In this document: piece by piece, positions 25,858 to 34,914 of the stretch | Numbering within the stretch: the stretch's first letter is position 1 | How the letters are laid out: each line of letters opens with the position of its first letter | Assembly (NCBI RefSeq): GCF_900110925.1 | Contig: NZ_FOFP01000010.1 | Location: forward strand, 1 to 64,000 | Source of the DNA: Pseudomonas cuatrocienegasensis | GTDB lineage: Bacteria; Pseudomonadota; Gammaproteobacteria; Pseudomonadales; Pseudomonadaceae | Direction of reading: 5' to 3' | DNA length: 64,000 bases | Notes under the pieces: model-generated | Databases searched by the model: none | What the model was told of the DNA's origin: nothing | The model's input: only the letters and a program-made list of their open reading frames with translations | Translations under genes and position numbers: made by a program

Positions 25858-26826
25858 ATGAATACCCTACCGATAATCGACATCGCCCCGCTCTACAGCG
25901 ACGACCAGAACGCCTGGCCGGCCGTGGCCGAGCAGATCGATCACGCCTGCCGCGAGTGGGGCTTTTTCTATATCACCAGCCACCCGATCAGCCCGGCGCG
26001 GATCGCCGAACTGCTCAGCGCCGCCAAGGCCTTCTTCGCCCTGCCAGCAGAAGAAAAGCTCAAGATCGATATCACCCAGACCGCCCATCACCGGGGTTAC
26101 GGCGCGATTGCCACTGAGCAGCTCGACCCGAGCAAACCGAGCGACCTCAAGGAAACCTTCGATATGGGTTTCCACATGGACCTCAACCACCCTGAGGTGT
26201 TGGCCGGCAAGCCATTGCGCGGGCCCAATCGTCACCCTGATCTAGCTGGCTGGACCGAGCTGATGGAACAGCATTACGGCGATATGCAGGGGCTGGCCAA
26301 GACCCTGCTGCGCGCCATGGCCCTGGCACTGAATATCGAGCGCGATTTTTTTGACAGCCGCTTCAATGAGCCGATCAGTGTGCTGCGCATGATCCACTAC
26401 CCGCCGCGCCACACCGCCACCAGCGCCGAACAGCAAGGCGCCGGTGCGCACACCGATTACGGCTGCGTCACCCTGCTCTACCAGGACGACGCCGGCGGCT
26501 TGCAGGTGCGCAATCGCGACGGCGAGTGGATAGACGCGCCGCCAATTGCCGGCAGCTTCGTGGTGAACATCGGCGACATGCTCGCGCGCTGGAGCAACGA
26601 CCGCTACACCTCGACTCCGCACCGGGTAATCAGCCCGTCGGGCGTGGATCGCTATTCCATGCCGTTCTTCGCCGAACCGCACCCGGACACCCTGATCGAC
26701 TGCCTGCCGAACTGCTCCAGCGCCGACAACCCGCCCAAATACAGCCCAGTGACCAGCGCCGCCTACCTGCTGTCGCGCTTTGCCGATACCTATGCCTATC
26801 GGCGGGAAGAGCAGGCTCAGGTTTAG
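25858..26826 (+). CDS. 2-oxoglutarate/Fe(II)-type oxygenase (isopenicillin N synthase family)
   Basis: The 322-residue enzyme has the N-terminal DIOX_N domain (LPIIDIAPLY, ACREWGFFYITSHPI) and the Fe(II)/2OG core. The iron ligands are the HxD of GAHTDYGCVTLL (about residue 199) and the His of STPHRVIS. RYSMPFF supplies the Arg that holds 2-oxoglutarate. In P. aeruginosa the homologue PA0147 lies next to adenine deaminase. Oxidative purine metabolism (xanthine-type hydroxylation) would fit but is not established. It begins 43 bp after a mobile-like repeat. Confidence 0.8.
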   Translation: MNTLPIIDIAPLYSDDQNAWPAVAEQIDHACREWGFFYITSHPISPARIAELLSAAKAFFALPAEEKLKIDITQTAHHRGYGAIATEQLDPSKPSDLKETFDMGFHMDLNHPEVLAGKPLRGPNRHPDLAGWTELMEQHYGDMQGLAKTLLRAMALALNIERDFFDSRFNEPISVLRMIHYPPRHTATSAEQQGAGAHTDYGCVTLLYQDDAGGLQVRNRDGEWIDAPPIAGSFVVNIGDMLARWSNDRYTSTPHRVISPSGVDRYSMPFFAEPHPDTLIDCLPNCSSADNPPKYSPVTSAAYLLSRFADTYAYRREEQAQV

Positions 26827-26836
26827 CTGGGGTCTG

Positions 26837-26860
26837 GTGGGAGGGGCTTTAGCCGCGACA
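26837..26860 (+). repeat. Single REP, GTGGGAGGGGC class
   Basis: GGTGGGAGGGGCTTTAGCC followed by GCGAC, unpaired. It starts 11 bp after the oxygenase stop. Confidence 0.7.
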
Positions 26861-26870
26861 TTGCCAGCCA

Positions 26871-26955
26871 GTAGGGTGGATGACGCTTTTTTCATCCACC
26901 ACCCGCAGCGCCACGCAGCGCGCTTGGTGGACATAAAAGGCGATGTCCACCCTAC
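26871..26955. repeat. GTAGGGTGGA inverted repeat
   Basis: GTAGGGTGGATGACGC and TTCATCCACCAC on the left, with TTGGTGGACAT and GATGTCCACCCTAC on the right, form two nested hairpins. Confidence 0.7.
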
Positions 26956-27017
26956 GCAGCCCGATTCGGCGAAACCCTGCCCTAGCGGTTAAACTTTCGC
27001 GCAACCACGCCTGATAA

Positions 27018-27977
<960 letters not shown>

Positions 27978-28133
27978 AAAACCGCGATCAGGCGCATGGC
28001 ATGCCGCGAATGCCGGTAAAAAACTGGCATGATTTGCCGCCGCGGCATGTACAGGCAGGGGAGATGGCACGATGATAGCAATGAAACGATCAGGCTTCGC
28101 TTATCGCCACCATTGCATTGTTGAGGTTGCATT

Positions 28134-28880
28134 ATGATGAGGCCCCTGCGCTGCGCATGGCTCGCATTACTCCTTGGCCTGTCACTGCCGGCAATCGCCA
28201 CGCAGAAGCTGCGCATCGTCACCGAAGAGCTGCCGCCCTTCAACATGACCCTCGACGGCAAGCTCACCGGGCTCTGCACCGAGATCGTCCAGGCCGTTCT
28301 GGATGACGTCGGCGAAGCGGCCCAAATCCAGTCCATGCCCTGGGCGCGGGCCTACGATATCGCCATGAATAGCGAGAACGTGCTGATCTACTGCATGGCC
28401 CGCACGGCGGCGCGTGAGCAGCAGTTCAAATGGGTTGGCACCATCGCCCAGACCGACTGGTACCTGTTCTCCCTCGATCCGAACCTGCGTCTGAACAGCC
28501 TGGACGATGCGCGCAGCCAGCAGATCGCCACGGTCAAGGACGATGCCGGCGAAGAATACCTGACCGCCCAAGGCTTCGCGGTAGGACGCAACCTGCAATC
28601 GAGCAACAAGTACGAGCACAATTACGAAAAACTGGTGCTGGGCCGGGTCGATCTGTGGATCGCCAATGAGATGAACGCCCTGTACCTGGTCCGCCATGCA
28701 GGCCAGGACCCGACTCAGGTGCTGCATCGCGCCTTAGCGCTGCCCGATCTGGGGACCCACGGTCTGGGCATGGCCTTCAGCCTGAAGACCCCCGACGCGA
28801 CCGTCGAACGCTTTCGCGCGGGCCTGCAACGCCTGCGCGACAGCGGCCGCTACGAAGCCATCACTCGCACGTGGCGATAG
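28134..28880 (+). CDS. Periplasmic binding-protein-like protein 1 (PBPb fold)
   Basis: The 248-residue secreted protein has a signal peptide (WLALLLGLSLPAIA, about residues 7-22) and a type-II periplasmic binding fold: LRIVTEELPPFNMTLDGKLT, then MPWARAYDIAMNSENVLIYC and REQQFKWVG. The ligand is unknown. It shares the PWARAYD...NVLIY...RE..FKWVG signature with the protein at 30257 and so is a diverged paralogue. No permease or ATPase gene is nearby. A GGDEF gene follows after 11 bp, so the likely role is as a ligand sensor for it. ATGATG gives two possible starts; the first is used. Confidence 0.82.
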   Translation: MMRPLRCAWLALLLGLSLPAIATQKLRIVTEELPPFNMTLDGKLTGLCTEIVQAVLDDVGEAAQIQSMPWARAYDIAMNSENVLIYCMARTAAREQQFKWVGTIAQTDWYLFSLDPNLRLNSLDDARSQQIATVKDDAGEEYLTAQGFAVGRNLQSSNKYEHNYEKLVLGRVDLWIANEMNALYLVRHAGQDPTQVLHRALALPDLGTHGLGMAFSLKTPDATVERFRAGLQRLRDSGRYEAITRTWR

Positions 28881-28891
28881 GATCCCTGCCA

Positions 28892-30241
28892 ATGCCCGAG
28901 ACGCCTCACGACAACCCAGAAACACCACCCGTGACGCCGCACGTGGGCCAGTCACTGGGCCGTCGCCTGGTGCTGACAACGCTGGTCTTCTGCGTGCTGT
29001 TCATTCTGCTTAGCGCCACGGTACGCACGTTCTCGGCCTGGAATAGCAACCAGGAAGACATGACCAACGAACTGCAACTGATTGATCAGGTGTTTCGTGG
29101 CACGCTTTCCAAGGCGATCTGGGAAATGGACCGCGATGCGTTGCACACCCAGCTCGATAGCGTTTCCCAGGTGGCCATTGTCGGCCTGGTCGAACTGCAT
29201 ATTCTCAAGCCTGGGCGCGACCCCGAAGTCTTTCAGCGGGCCCGCCCGGACATCCCGACAAGCTCGGGCAAAGCCCCCACTCTGCAACGTGTGTTGACCT
29301 ACACCCCCTACCCAGGCGGAGAAGAGACGGTCGGCGAGCTGCGCCTGGTCGGCAACGAAAGCCTGCTCTGGCGACAACTGATCAGCGACGTCACCGGCAT
29401 TGTCTTCACCCAGGTGCTGCAGTCATTGCTGCTGGCTGGGCTGATCATGTGGACGTTCAATCGCTCGGTCACGGTGCACGTGCGGCATATCGCCAACCAC
29501 CTCAGCCAACTGTCGCCGCTCAACCTGCATCGCGCCCTGCAATTGCAACGCAGCGGACGTCATCAGGACGAACTGAGCCTGCTGGAAAGGGGCGTCAACG
29601 GCCTGCAAGATAAGTTGTCCGGTTATCTTGAACGTCAGCACATGGCCGAACAGAACCTGGCCGCCCACCGCGATCGCCTGGCCGAACTGGTGGAAGAACG
29701 CACCACGGAACTGCGCGCGGCCAACGAGTTGTTGCGCGAGCTGAACCGGCGCGACCCCCTGACTGGCATCGCCAACCGCCGGCACTTCGACGAGGTCAAG
29801 GACATCGAGCTGCGCCGTGCCCAGCGCCGGGATCAAGCGCTTTCGGTACTGATGTGCGATGTCGATCATTTCAAGCTCTACAACGACAACTACGGCCACA
29901 GTGCTGGCGACCAGTGCCTGCAACAGATCGCCCAATTGCTGACCCAGGTGTTCTGTCGGGCCGGCGATCTGGTCGCCCGACTCGGCGGCGAGGAGTTTGC
30001 CGTGCTGCTACCAGGGCTCAATGCCGAACAAGCGCAACACGCCACCCAGCGCTTGCACCGCCTGCTGGAGCAACAACAGATTACCCACGCCTATTCACCC
30101 GTCGCACCCTACGTGACACTGAGCATCGGCGTCGCCCAACTGGGCGCTGTACCCGATGACTTCGAGGCTCTGCTGCAGCGTGCAGACGCGGCGCTGTATC
30201 GCGCCAAGCATCAGGGCCGAAACCGTACGATCCACACCTGA
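28892..30241 (+). CDS. Membrane diguanylate cyclase (GGDEF) with periplasmic sensor region
   Basis: The 449-residue protein has a TM helix near residues 26-48 (LVLTTLVFCVLFILLSATVR), a periplasmic segment of about 125 residues (NSNQEDMTNELQLIDQV onward), a second TM near 172-195 and a coiled-coil/HAMP-like stretch (MAEQNLAAHRDRLAELVEER). The GGDEF domain follows (DPLTGIANRRHFDEV, LMCDVDHFKLYNDNYGH, RLGGEEFAVLLPG). GGEEF is the active site, so it should make c-di-GMP. The start at 28892 avoids overlap with the upstream stop; a GTG at 28871 is possible. Both neighbours encode binding proteins and the three genes form one unit. Confidence 0.88.
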   Translation: MPETPHDNPETPPVTPHVGQSLGRRLVLTTLVFCVLFILLSATVRTFSAWNSNQEDMTNELQLIDQVFRGTLSKAIWEMDRDALHTQLDSVSQVAIVGLVELHILKPGRDPEVFQRARPDIPTSSGKAPTLQRVLTYTPYPGGEETVGELRLVGNESLLWRQLISDVTGIVFTQVLQSLLLAGLIMWTFNRSVTVHVRHIANHLSQLSPLNLHRALQLQRSGRHQDELSLLERGVNGLQDKLSGYLERQHMAEQNLAAHRDRLAELVEERTTELRAANELLRELNRRDPLTGIANRRHFDEVKDIELRRAQRRDQALSVLMCDVDHFKLYNDNYGHSAGDQCLQQIAQLLTQVFCRAGDLVARLGGEEFAVLLPGLNAEQAQHATQRLHRLLEQQQITHAYSPVAPYVTLSIGVAQLGAVPDDFEALLQRADAALYRAKHQGRNRTIHT

Positions 30242-30256
30242 TTGACGAGGCTCATC

Positions 30257-30991
30257 ATGACGTTTGCCTACCGTGGTGCCTGGCTAACCGCCGTGCTTCT
30301 GATGTTCTGTGGCGCAGTGCGTGCCGAGACGATCCAGGCGGTTACCGAGGACAGCCTGCATGCCTTTATGGACGGCGACAAGGTTTCCGGCCCGGCCACT
30401 GCGGTGGTTGCCAGCACACTCAAGACTGCTGGCCTGGATTACCACCTGGCGCTCTACCCCTGGGCACGCGCCTATGACATGGCCTTGCAACAGCCCAATG
30501 TGCTCATCTACCTGATCTTGCGCACGCCGCAGCGCGAGTCGCTGTTCAAGTGGGTGGGTGAAGTGAAGCGCTATGAGCCTTACCTGTACAAACTCAAGCA
30601 GCGCCAGGACATTCAGGTCAACAACCTGGAAGATGCCAAGCGTTACCCGATCGGCGTGGTCCGCGACGACGTACGCCATGCGTACTTCAAGGCACAGGGC
30701 TTCAGCAAACTCTTCGTCGCGTCGCAGAATCGCGACACCATGAAGCAACTGTTCAATGGCCAGATCGACTTGTTGCCACTGATCGAAGGGGATGCCATGC
30801 GCCTGAGCAAGGAAGCCGGCGGCGACTTCGCCAGCCTGGAGCAGGTCATGCCCCTTGCAGACCTGACCACCGGCCTTTATCTGGCCTACAGCAATAGCAC
30901 CGACGACGCCATCGTCGAGCGGACCCGCAACGCCTTCGAGCAGTTGCGTAGCACGGGAGAGGTGGCACGACTGATGGGAAGCAACCCATGA
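30257..30991 (+). CDS. Periplasmic binding-protein-like protein 2 (PBPb fold)
   Basis: The 244-residue protein has a signal peptide (AWLTAVLLMFCGAVRAET) and is a paralogue of the first binding protein, sharing YPWARAYDMALQQPNVLIYL and RESLFKWVGEV. The binding-site residues near VTEDSLHAFMDGD differ, so its ligand may differ. It lies 15 bp after the GGDEF gene stop, with GAGG before the ATG at 30257. The gene set codes for two periplasmic ligand-binding proteins and one cyclase without an importer. Confidence 0.82.
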   Translation: MTFAYRGAWLTAVLLMFCGAVRAETIQAVTEDSLHAFMDGDKVSGPATAVVASTLKTAGLDYHLALYPWARAYDMALQQPNVLIYLILRTPQRESLFKWVGEVKRYEPYLYKLKQRQDIQVNNLEDAKRYPIGVVRDDVRHAYFKAQGFSKLFVASQNRDTMKQLFNGQIDLLPLIEGDAMRLSKEAGGDFASLEQVMPLADLTTGLYLAYSNSTDDAIVERTRNAFEQLRSTGEVARLMGSNP

Positions 30992-31007
30992 TGCAGATGC
31001 GCCCCCC

Positions 31008-31592
31008 TCAGTCGCCTAGGGCCTGTTCCCGTTTCGTTCGCGGCCGCGACGAAACGGGAACAGACCCTAGTTTGCGCCGCTTGCCGGTAACCATCGACAG
31101 CGGCAGGTTTTCCTTCAGGCGGTAGCTTTCAAACAGCGCCGCGGCAATATGTAAACCCACCAGCGCCATCAGCGCGTTGGCGCAGAACTCATGGATTTCC
31201 AGCGGCAGATCAGCGCCCCAGAAGTAATCGACCTCCTCCATCAGAAAGCCGGTCACGCCCAGGCCGAGCATCAGCAGCATCATGCCGATCATCACCAGAG
31301 CACCGAGTGGGGAGTGCCCCAACCGGTGGTAATCACGCCCGGCAGTCAATGCGCGCAGGTGCTCGGCGAGGCGCGCGCGGGTCGGCCAGAAGTCCGCCCA
31401 GCGCGCGGCCGGCGTGCCGATAAAACCCCACACCAGGCGGATCGCCAACCAGGCCACGGCGTAGTAACCGAACCAGCGGTGCCAGTTCTCGCCCTCTTCG
31501 GTGAAGAAGTAATTGGCCAGAAAAGCGCCCGCCAACGACCAGTGGAACAGCCTGATCAGCGGGTCCCACAGGCGCAGGGTGGTGCTGCTCAT
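31008..31592 (-). CDS. Cytochrome b561-type membrane protein
   Basis: The 194-residue protein has four TM segments with haem-ligand histidines in LIRLFHWSLAGAFLANYFF, NWHRWFGYYAV, IHEFCANALMALVGLHIAAA. RLVWGFIGTPAARWADFW is a family signature. Such proteins move electrons between membrane and periplasm and often accompany PepSY proteins in response to metals or oxidants. Its start overlaps the PepSY stop (ATGA). The last 19 residues (after KRRKL) are encoded by the repeat at 31018-31068, an apparent C-terminal addition. Confidence 0.83.
   Translation of the reverse strand: MSSTTLRLWDPLIRLFHWSLAGAFLANYFFTEEGENWHRWFGYYAVAWLAIRLVWGFIGTPAARWADFWPTRARLAEHLRALTAGRDYHRLGHSPLGALVMIGMMLLMLGLGVTGFLMEEVDYFWGADLPLEIHEFCANALMALVGLHIAAALFESYRLKENLPLSMVTGKRRKLGSVPVSSRPRTKREQALGD
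31018..31068. repeat. Short outer-stem repeat (element D)
   Basis: AGGGCCTGTTCCCGTTTCGT faces ACGAAACGGGAACAGACCCT with a short GC spacer. It belongs to the 16060 family, but its arm reads TTCCCG where others have TTGACG, changed on both sides so pairing is kept. It lies inside the 3' end of the cytochrome gene. Confidence 0.82.
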
Positions 31593-31858
31593 CAGTCTTC
31601 AACTTCGCTTTTGACGACCTTGCCATCGACCGGATCGAAGTAGATCTCGACCTTCTGGCCTTCCTTGTTGAAGCCGTAGATTTCGTAGCAGTTGCCGCTG
31701 GTAACCTTGAACTTGTTGATTTTATAGCCCTGGGCTTTGAGGTCAGCCTGGAACTTGTCCTGATCCTGCCACTGCGCCTTGTCGGCGGTGGTGCATTCGG
31801 TGGCAGCAAAGGTCAGCGGGCTGGCCAGAGCCAGGGACAGCAGAAGTAACTTACGCAT
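31592..31858 (-). CDS. Periplasmic PepSY-domain protein
   Basis: The 88-residue protein has a signal peptide (MRKLLLLSLALASPLTFAAT) and one PepSY-like domain (DKFQADLKAQGYKINKFKVT, YEIYGFNKEGQKVEIYFDPV, KVVKSEVED). Two cysteines (TECTTAD and GNCYEIYG) could form a disulfide. The family accompanies membrane cytochromes and is often under PmrA/QseB-like control. It is the first gene of the pair with the cytochrome. Confidence 0.82.
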   Translation of the reverse strand: MRKLLLLSLALASPLTFAATECTTADKAQWQDQDKFQADLKAQGYKINKFKVTSGNCYEIYGFNKEGQKVEIYFDPVDGKVVKSEVED

Positions 31859-31918
31859 GGGTAGTCCTCTCAATGCAGGGGGAATGTGTGTCTGCGGGGA
31901 CTACTCTCGGGCCACAAC

Positions 31919-31935
31919 CTTAAGGCTGTATTAGG
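31919..31935 (-). promoter_or_regulatory. PmrA/QseB-type response-regulator box
   Basis: On the minus strand CCTAAT-ACAGC-CTTAAG matches a direct-repeat site (YTTAAK-N5-YTTAAK) 60 bp before the PepSY ATG. The first half has one deviation. Confidence 0.5.
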
Positions 31936-32001
31936 GAATGCTGATTCGTAGCGCCGATGCAATCCGGGGAAGATCAGTGCAATCCATTGAATCGTGCGGA
32001 T

Positions 32002-32054
32002 GTGGGAGGGGCTTTAGCCGCGACTCAAAAGCTCGCGGCTAAAGCCCCTCCCAC
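32002..32054. repeat. REPIN, GTGGGAGGGGC class
   Basis: GTGGGAGGGGCTTTAGCCGC and CGCGGCTAAAGCCCCTCCC face each other with a 10-bp spacer. Confidence 0.78.
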
Positions 32055-32065
32055 GACTGGCCACC

Positions 32066-32222
32066 TCAGAAGTCGTAATCCACCTTGGTCCACAACGTCC
32101 GCCCCGGCTCGTCGAGACGGGTATCCGGCGCTGATTTTGACCTGCTTGGTCACCCGTTAGGCAGCGTTGAGCCCGACGGAGAACAGTTCCCCGTAGTCGG
32201 GGAAACACCAGCGCAGCGGTTA
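32066..32222 (-). pseudogene. 3' remnant of a TonB-dependent copper receptor (OprC-like)
   Basis: The minus strand still encodes the end of an OprC-like receptor in pieces: YGELFSVGLNAA, then a stop, then RVTKQVKISAGYPS. After a frame change EPGRTLWTKVDYDF and a TGA stop at 32066-32068 follow. Intact family members read VGLNAAYRVTKQ...VSAG...GYP...EPGRTLWTKVDYDF, so this copy has lost the middle part and acquired an in-frame stop. The neighbour is a copper chaperone, as beside intact oprC genes. Confidence 0.72.
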
Positions 32223-32226
32223 CGGA

Positions 32227-32709
32227 TCAGTGGGCATGCCCTTCACCATGGCCCTTGTCGCTGGCCGGTGCGTCCTTCTGCACCGCCACTTCAACCTCGA
32301 CTGCACCGGCCTTCTCGAAAGTCAGGGTCAGCGGGAAGCGCTCGCCGTCCTTGGCCTGCTGCTTCAGGTTGAACAGCATGACGTGGTAACCCATGGGCTC
32401 GAATTTCACCTCGCCACCGGCGGGGACGAGCACATCCTGTACCTGCTGCATTTTCATTACGCCATCGGCATGCACATGCTCGTGCAACTCGGCCTTGCCG
32501 GCGTTCGGCGTGCTGACGCTGATCAGCCGATCGGCGTCGCTGCCCTTGTTGTGAATCACGAAGTAGGCGGCAGCCGTCGCTGCCACTGGCGGCATCTCCC
32601 GCGACCAGGGGTGATCGATGTGCAACTGGCCGGCGCTGTACTCGTGGGCCTGGGCCAGCAGGGCCGGCAGCAGCAGGGAGAGGCCGAGCAGGGTTTTCTT
32701 CAGGGTCAT
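32227..32709 (-). CDS. PCu(A)C-type periplasmic copper chaperone
   Basis: The 160-residue protein has a signal peptide (TLLGLSLLLPALLAQA) and the PCu(A)C domain: HPWSREMPPVAATAAAYFVI, ELHEHVHADGVMKMQQVQDV and FEPMGYHVMLFNLKQ give the H-M-rich Cu(I) site (HxM...MxxH). It ends in a His-rich tail (KGHGEGHAH). Its role is copper delivery in the periplasm, for example to cytochrome oxidase. The ATG at 32709 follows AAGGAGG. The adjacent receptor remnant would have been its functional partner. Confidence 0.88.
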   Translation of the reverse strand: MTLKKTLLGLSLLLPALLAQAHEYSAGQLHIDHPWSREMPPVAATAAAYFVIHNKGSDADRLISVSTPNAGKAELHEHVHADGVMKMQQVQDVLVPAGGEVKFEPMGYHVMLFNLKQQAKDGERFPLTLTFEKAGAVEVEVAVQKDAPASDKGHGEGHAH

Positions 32710-32804
32710 GGTGTTACCTCCTTGGGGGATAGGTACGGCTGTATCGGGGTAAGCGGTGAACGCCTGGCTGGGCATCCACCCCTACAACACAGCCGAATAA
32801 GAAC

Positions 32805-34835
32805 TCAAAAATCCAGGGTCAAACCGGCATAGAGCGCGCGACCATCGCCGGGCGCATGCAGGGAATCCAGGGCACCGTCAGGGTCATACCACACGTACTC
32901 GTAGTAGCGGTTGGTGACGTTCTTCAGTTGCATGTCCACGCTCACCGTCTCACTCAGGCGGTACTCCGCGCCGAGGTTGAGCAGGGTGTAGCCACCGTAC
33001 TGACCTCGTGCGTTGGTACGTTCCAGGTAGTAGTCGCTCTGGCCATTGACCCAGGCGCTCAGTTTGAGTTTGTCGCCGGCCTGGTAATCGGCACCCAGAG
33101 CGTAGAGATGATGCGGCACATGGTCGATTTCCTTGCCCTTGCTGCTCGGCAGGTTGGGGTTGGGTTCGAGGATTTCGGAGAACTGCCGCGAGTAGGACAG
33201 CCAGACGCGCGCCAGGTCGTTCGGGTACAGGTTGAGCTGGATGTCGTAACCGCGGCGCAAGGTTTCACCGACGTTTTCCGAGTCGCCGACCGGGTCGTTG
33301 AGCTTGCGCTGTACCTCGTCGGTGGCGTGCTGCTCCCAGTAGGCCACCCGACCGTCGAGCCAGGTCGCCGGGTTGAACTTGATCCCGGTTTCCCAGCCCT
33401 CGTTGATCGAGGGTTTAAGGTCATCGCTCTGGCTGGCCAGGCGATATGCGCCGGAGCCCACACCGATCTGGAAGGTGCGCCCCCAGTTGGCGTAGAAGCT
33501 GGCTTGTTTCCACGGTGAATAGACCAGGCTGAATTTGGGCTGCTTGATGTTGCCGTAGTCGTTGACGCTGGCGCGCTCGCCGCTCAGTGCGTTGCGGTAG
33601 TCGCCTTCGACCCGGTCTACACGATAGGCCGGAATCAGCTTGAGGCTTTCCCAGGGCTGGATCACGGTCTGCAGGTAAACACCTGTGGTGATCAGGTCGA
33701 ACACCTGGTCGCGGGTCTGTGCAGCACGCACCCGATTCAGGGTGCGATAGCGCTCGCTGACCACCTCCTGACGCTGAATATCCGCACCACCTTCCAGGGC
33801 GAAGTCGTACAGCCCCTGCACCTCGGGGCGCCAGGTCAGGCTGCTGATAGCGCCGTACTGGTCTTCGTCGTTGAAGCGCTCCTGCTGCGCCGAAGTGATC
33901 CAGTATTTGGTCCAGCGGCGGTCTTCAAAGCGGTTGTAATAGACCTTGTTCGACCAGGCCAGGTCCTCGGCCACATCGGTGTCCAAGTGCAGGCTGAGCT
34001 GGTCCATGCTGCGCTCGCCTTCATCAAAGGCGTTATTGGCGTAGGACTGACGGGGGTCGTCACGCGCGTCGGCTCGGGTCAGGTAACCGGCCTCCAGCGC
34101 ATCGGCTTCGTAATGCCGGGCGATCAAGCCGGCGCGCCAACCGGCGTCAGCGCTATAGAGCCACTTGCCGGCGAAGCTCTGCCGCTCGGTGTCGGCATGG
34201 TCACGGTAGCCGCCGCTCTTCTGGTAGGCGACGAAGTAGTTCTGCGACCAGTTGCCCGTCTCGATGCCTTTGACCAGTTGCAACTCCTGGGTATCGAAAC
34301 TGCCGGTGCGCAGGCGCAGCTTGCCGTCGTTGCCGCCCTGCAGGGTGTTGATGCTGGCATTGCCGGCGATGTTGTGCAGGCCGTAGCGTGGGTCATTGGT
34401 GCCGCGCACCACTTCGATATCTTCGATATCCAGCGGGTAGACCATGTCGATAAAGGGCATGTTGCCGTCGTTGGTGTTACTCGGGATGCCGTCGATCAGC
34501 AGCTTGACCGCATTGACCTCGCCTTCACCGTTAAAGCCGCGAAACGACAGTTTGCCGGAGGTGGTGCCCTGGTTGAACTGGGTCAGCATCACGCCTGGCA
34601 CACGCTGGAACAGCTCCCAGCTGTATTGCACGGGCTGCTTTTCCAGCACGTCGCTGCCGACGTAATCCACCGAGCTGAGAATGTTGTGGCTCGACAACTT
34701 GCCCTGCTGTTCAGGGGTAACGGTCACGCTGCCGAGCGCCAGGGTGCTGTCGGCCAGCGCTGGCAGGGCCTGCCAGCCAAGGGCAAGGATGGCCAGCTGG
34801 ATGCACAAAGGTAATGGTCTTAGAGTGAATGGCAT
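32805..34835 (-). CDS. TonB-dependent outer-membrane receptor
   Basis: The 676-residue protein has a signal peptide (LAILALGWQALPALADS), a plug domain (VTVTPEQQGKLSSHN, FQRVPGVMLTQFNQGTTSGK, SFRGFNGEGEVNAVKLLIDG, IEVVRGTNDPRYGLHN) and a long beta-barrel ending in the C-terminal YAGLTLDF. The plug segment NDPRYGLHNIAGN is typical of FecA-like iron-siderophore receptors. Substrate is unknown; the following PepSY-TM protein suggests iron-siderophore reduction at the inner membrane. Length is in the usual range. Confidence 0.85.
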   Translation of the reverse strand: MPFTLRPLPLCIQLAILALGWQALPALADSTLALGSVTVTPEQQGKLSSHNILSSVDYVGSDVLEKQPVQYSWELFQRVPGVMLTQFNQGTTSGKLSFRGFNGEGEVNAVKLLIDGIPSNTNDGNMPFIDMVYPLDIEDIEVVRGTNDPRYGLHNIAGNASINTLQGGNDGKLRLRTGSFDTQELQLVKGIETGNWSQNYFVAYQKSGGYRDHADTERQSFAGKWLYSADAGWRAGLIARHYEADALEAGYLTRADARDDPRQSYANNAFDEGERSMDQLSLHLDTDVAEDLAWSNKVYYNRFEDRRWTKYWITSAQQERFNDEDQYGAISSLTWRPEVQGLYDFALEGGADIQRQEVVSERYRTLNRVRAAQTRDQVFDLITTGVYLQTVIQPWESLKLIPAYRVDRVEGDYRNALSGERASVNDYGNIKQPKFSLVYSPWKQASFYANWGRTFQIGVGSGAYRLASQSDDLKPSINEGWETGIKFNPATWLDGRVAYWEQHATDEVQRKLNDPVGDSENVGETLRRGYDIQLNLYPNDLARVWLSYSRQFSEILEPNPNLPSSKGKEIDHVPHHLYALGADYQAGDKLKLSAWVNGQSDYYLERTNARGQYGGYTLLNLGAEYRLSETVSVDMQLKNVTNRYYEYVWYDPDGALDSLHAPGDGRALYAGLTLDF

Positions 34836-34874
34836 GTCTTGAAATCCAGTTTCACGCGCAAGACGCGCGGGTCA

Positions 34875-34898
34875 TCTACCGGCGCACAGAGGCCGGTA
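34875..34898. terminator. Hairpin between the receptor and PepSY-TM genes
   Basis: CTACCGGC, GCACAGAG, GCCGGTAG form an 8-bp stem without a T tract; it may attenuate rather than end transcription. Confidence 0.45.
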
Positions 34899-34914
34899 GG
34901 CATTCGAGAGTGGC

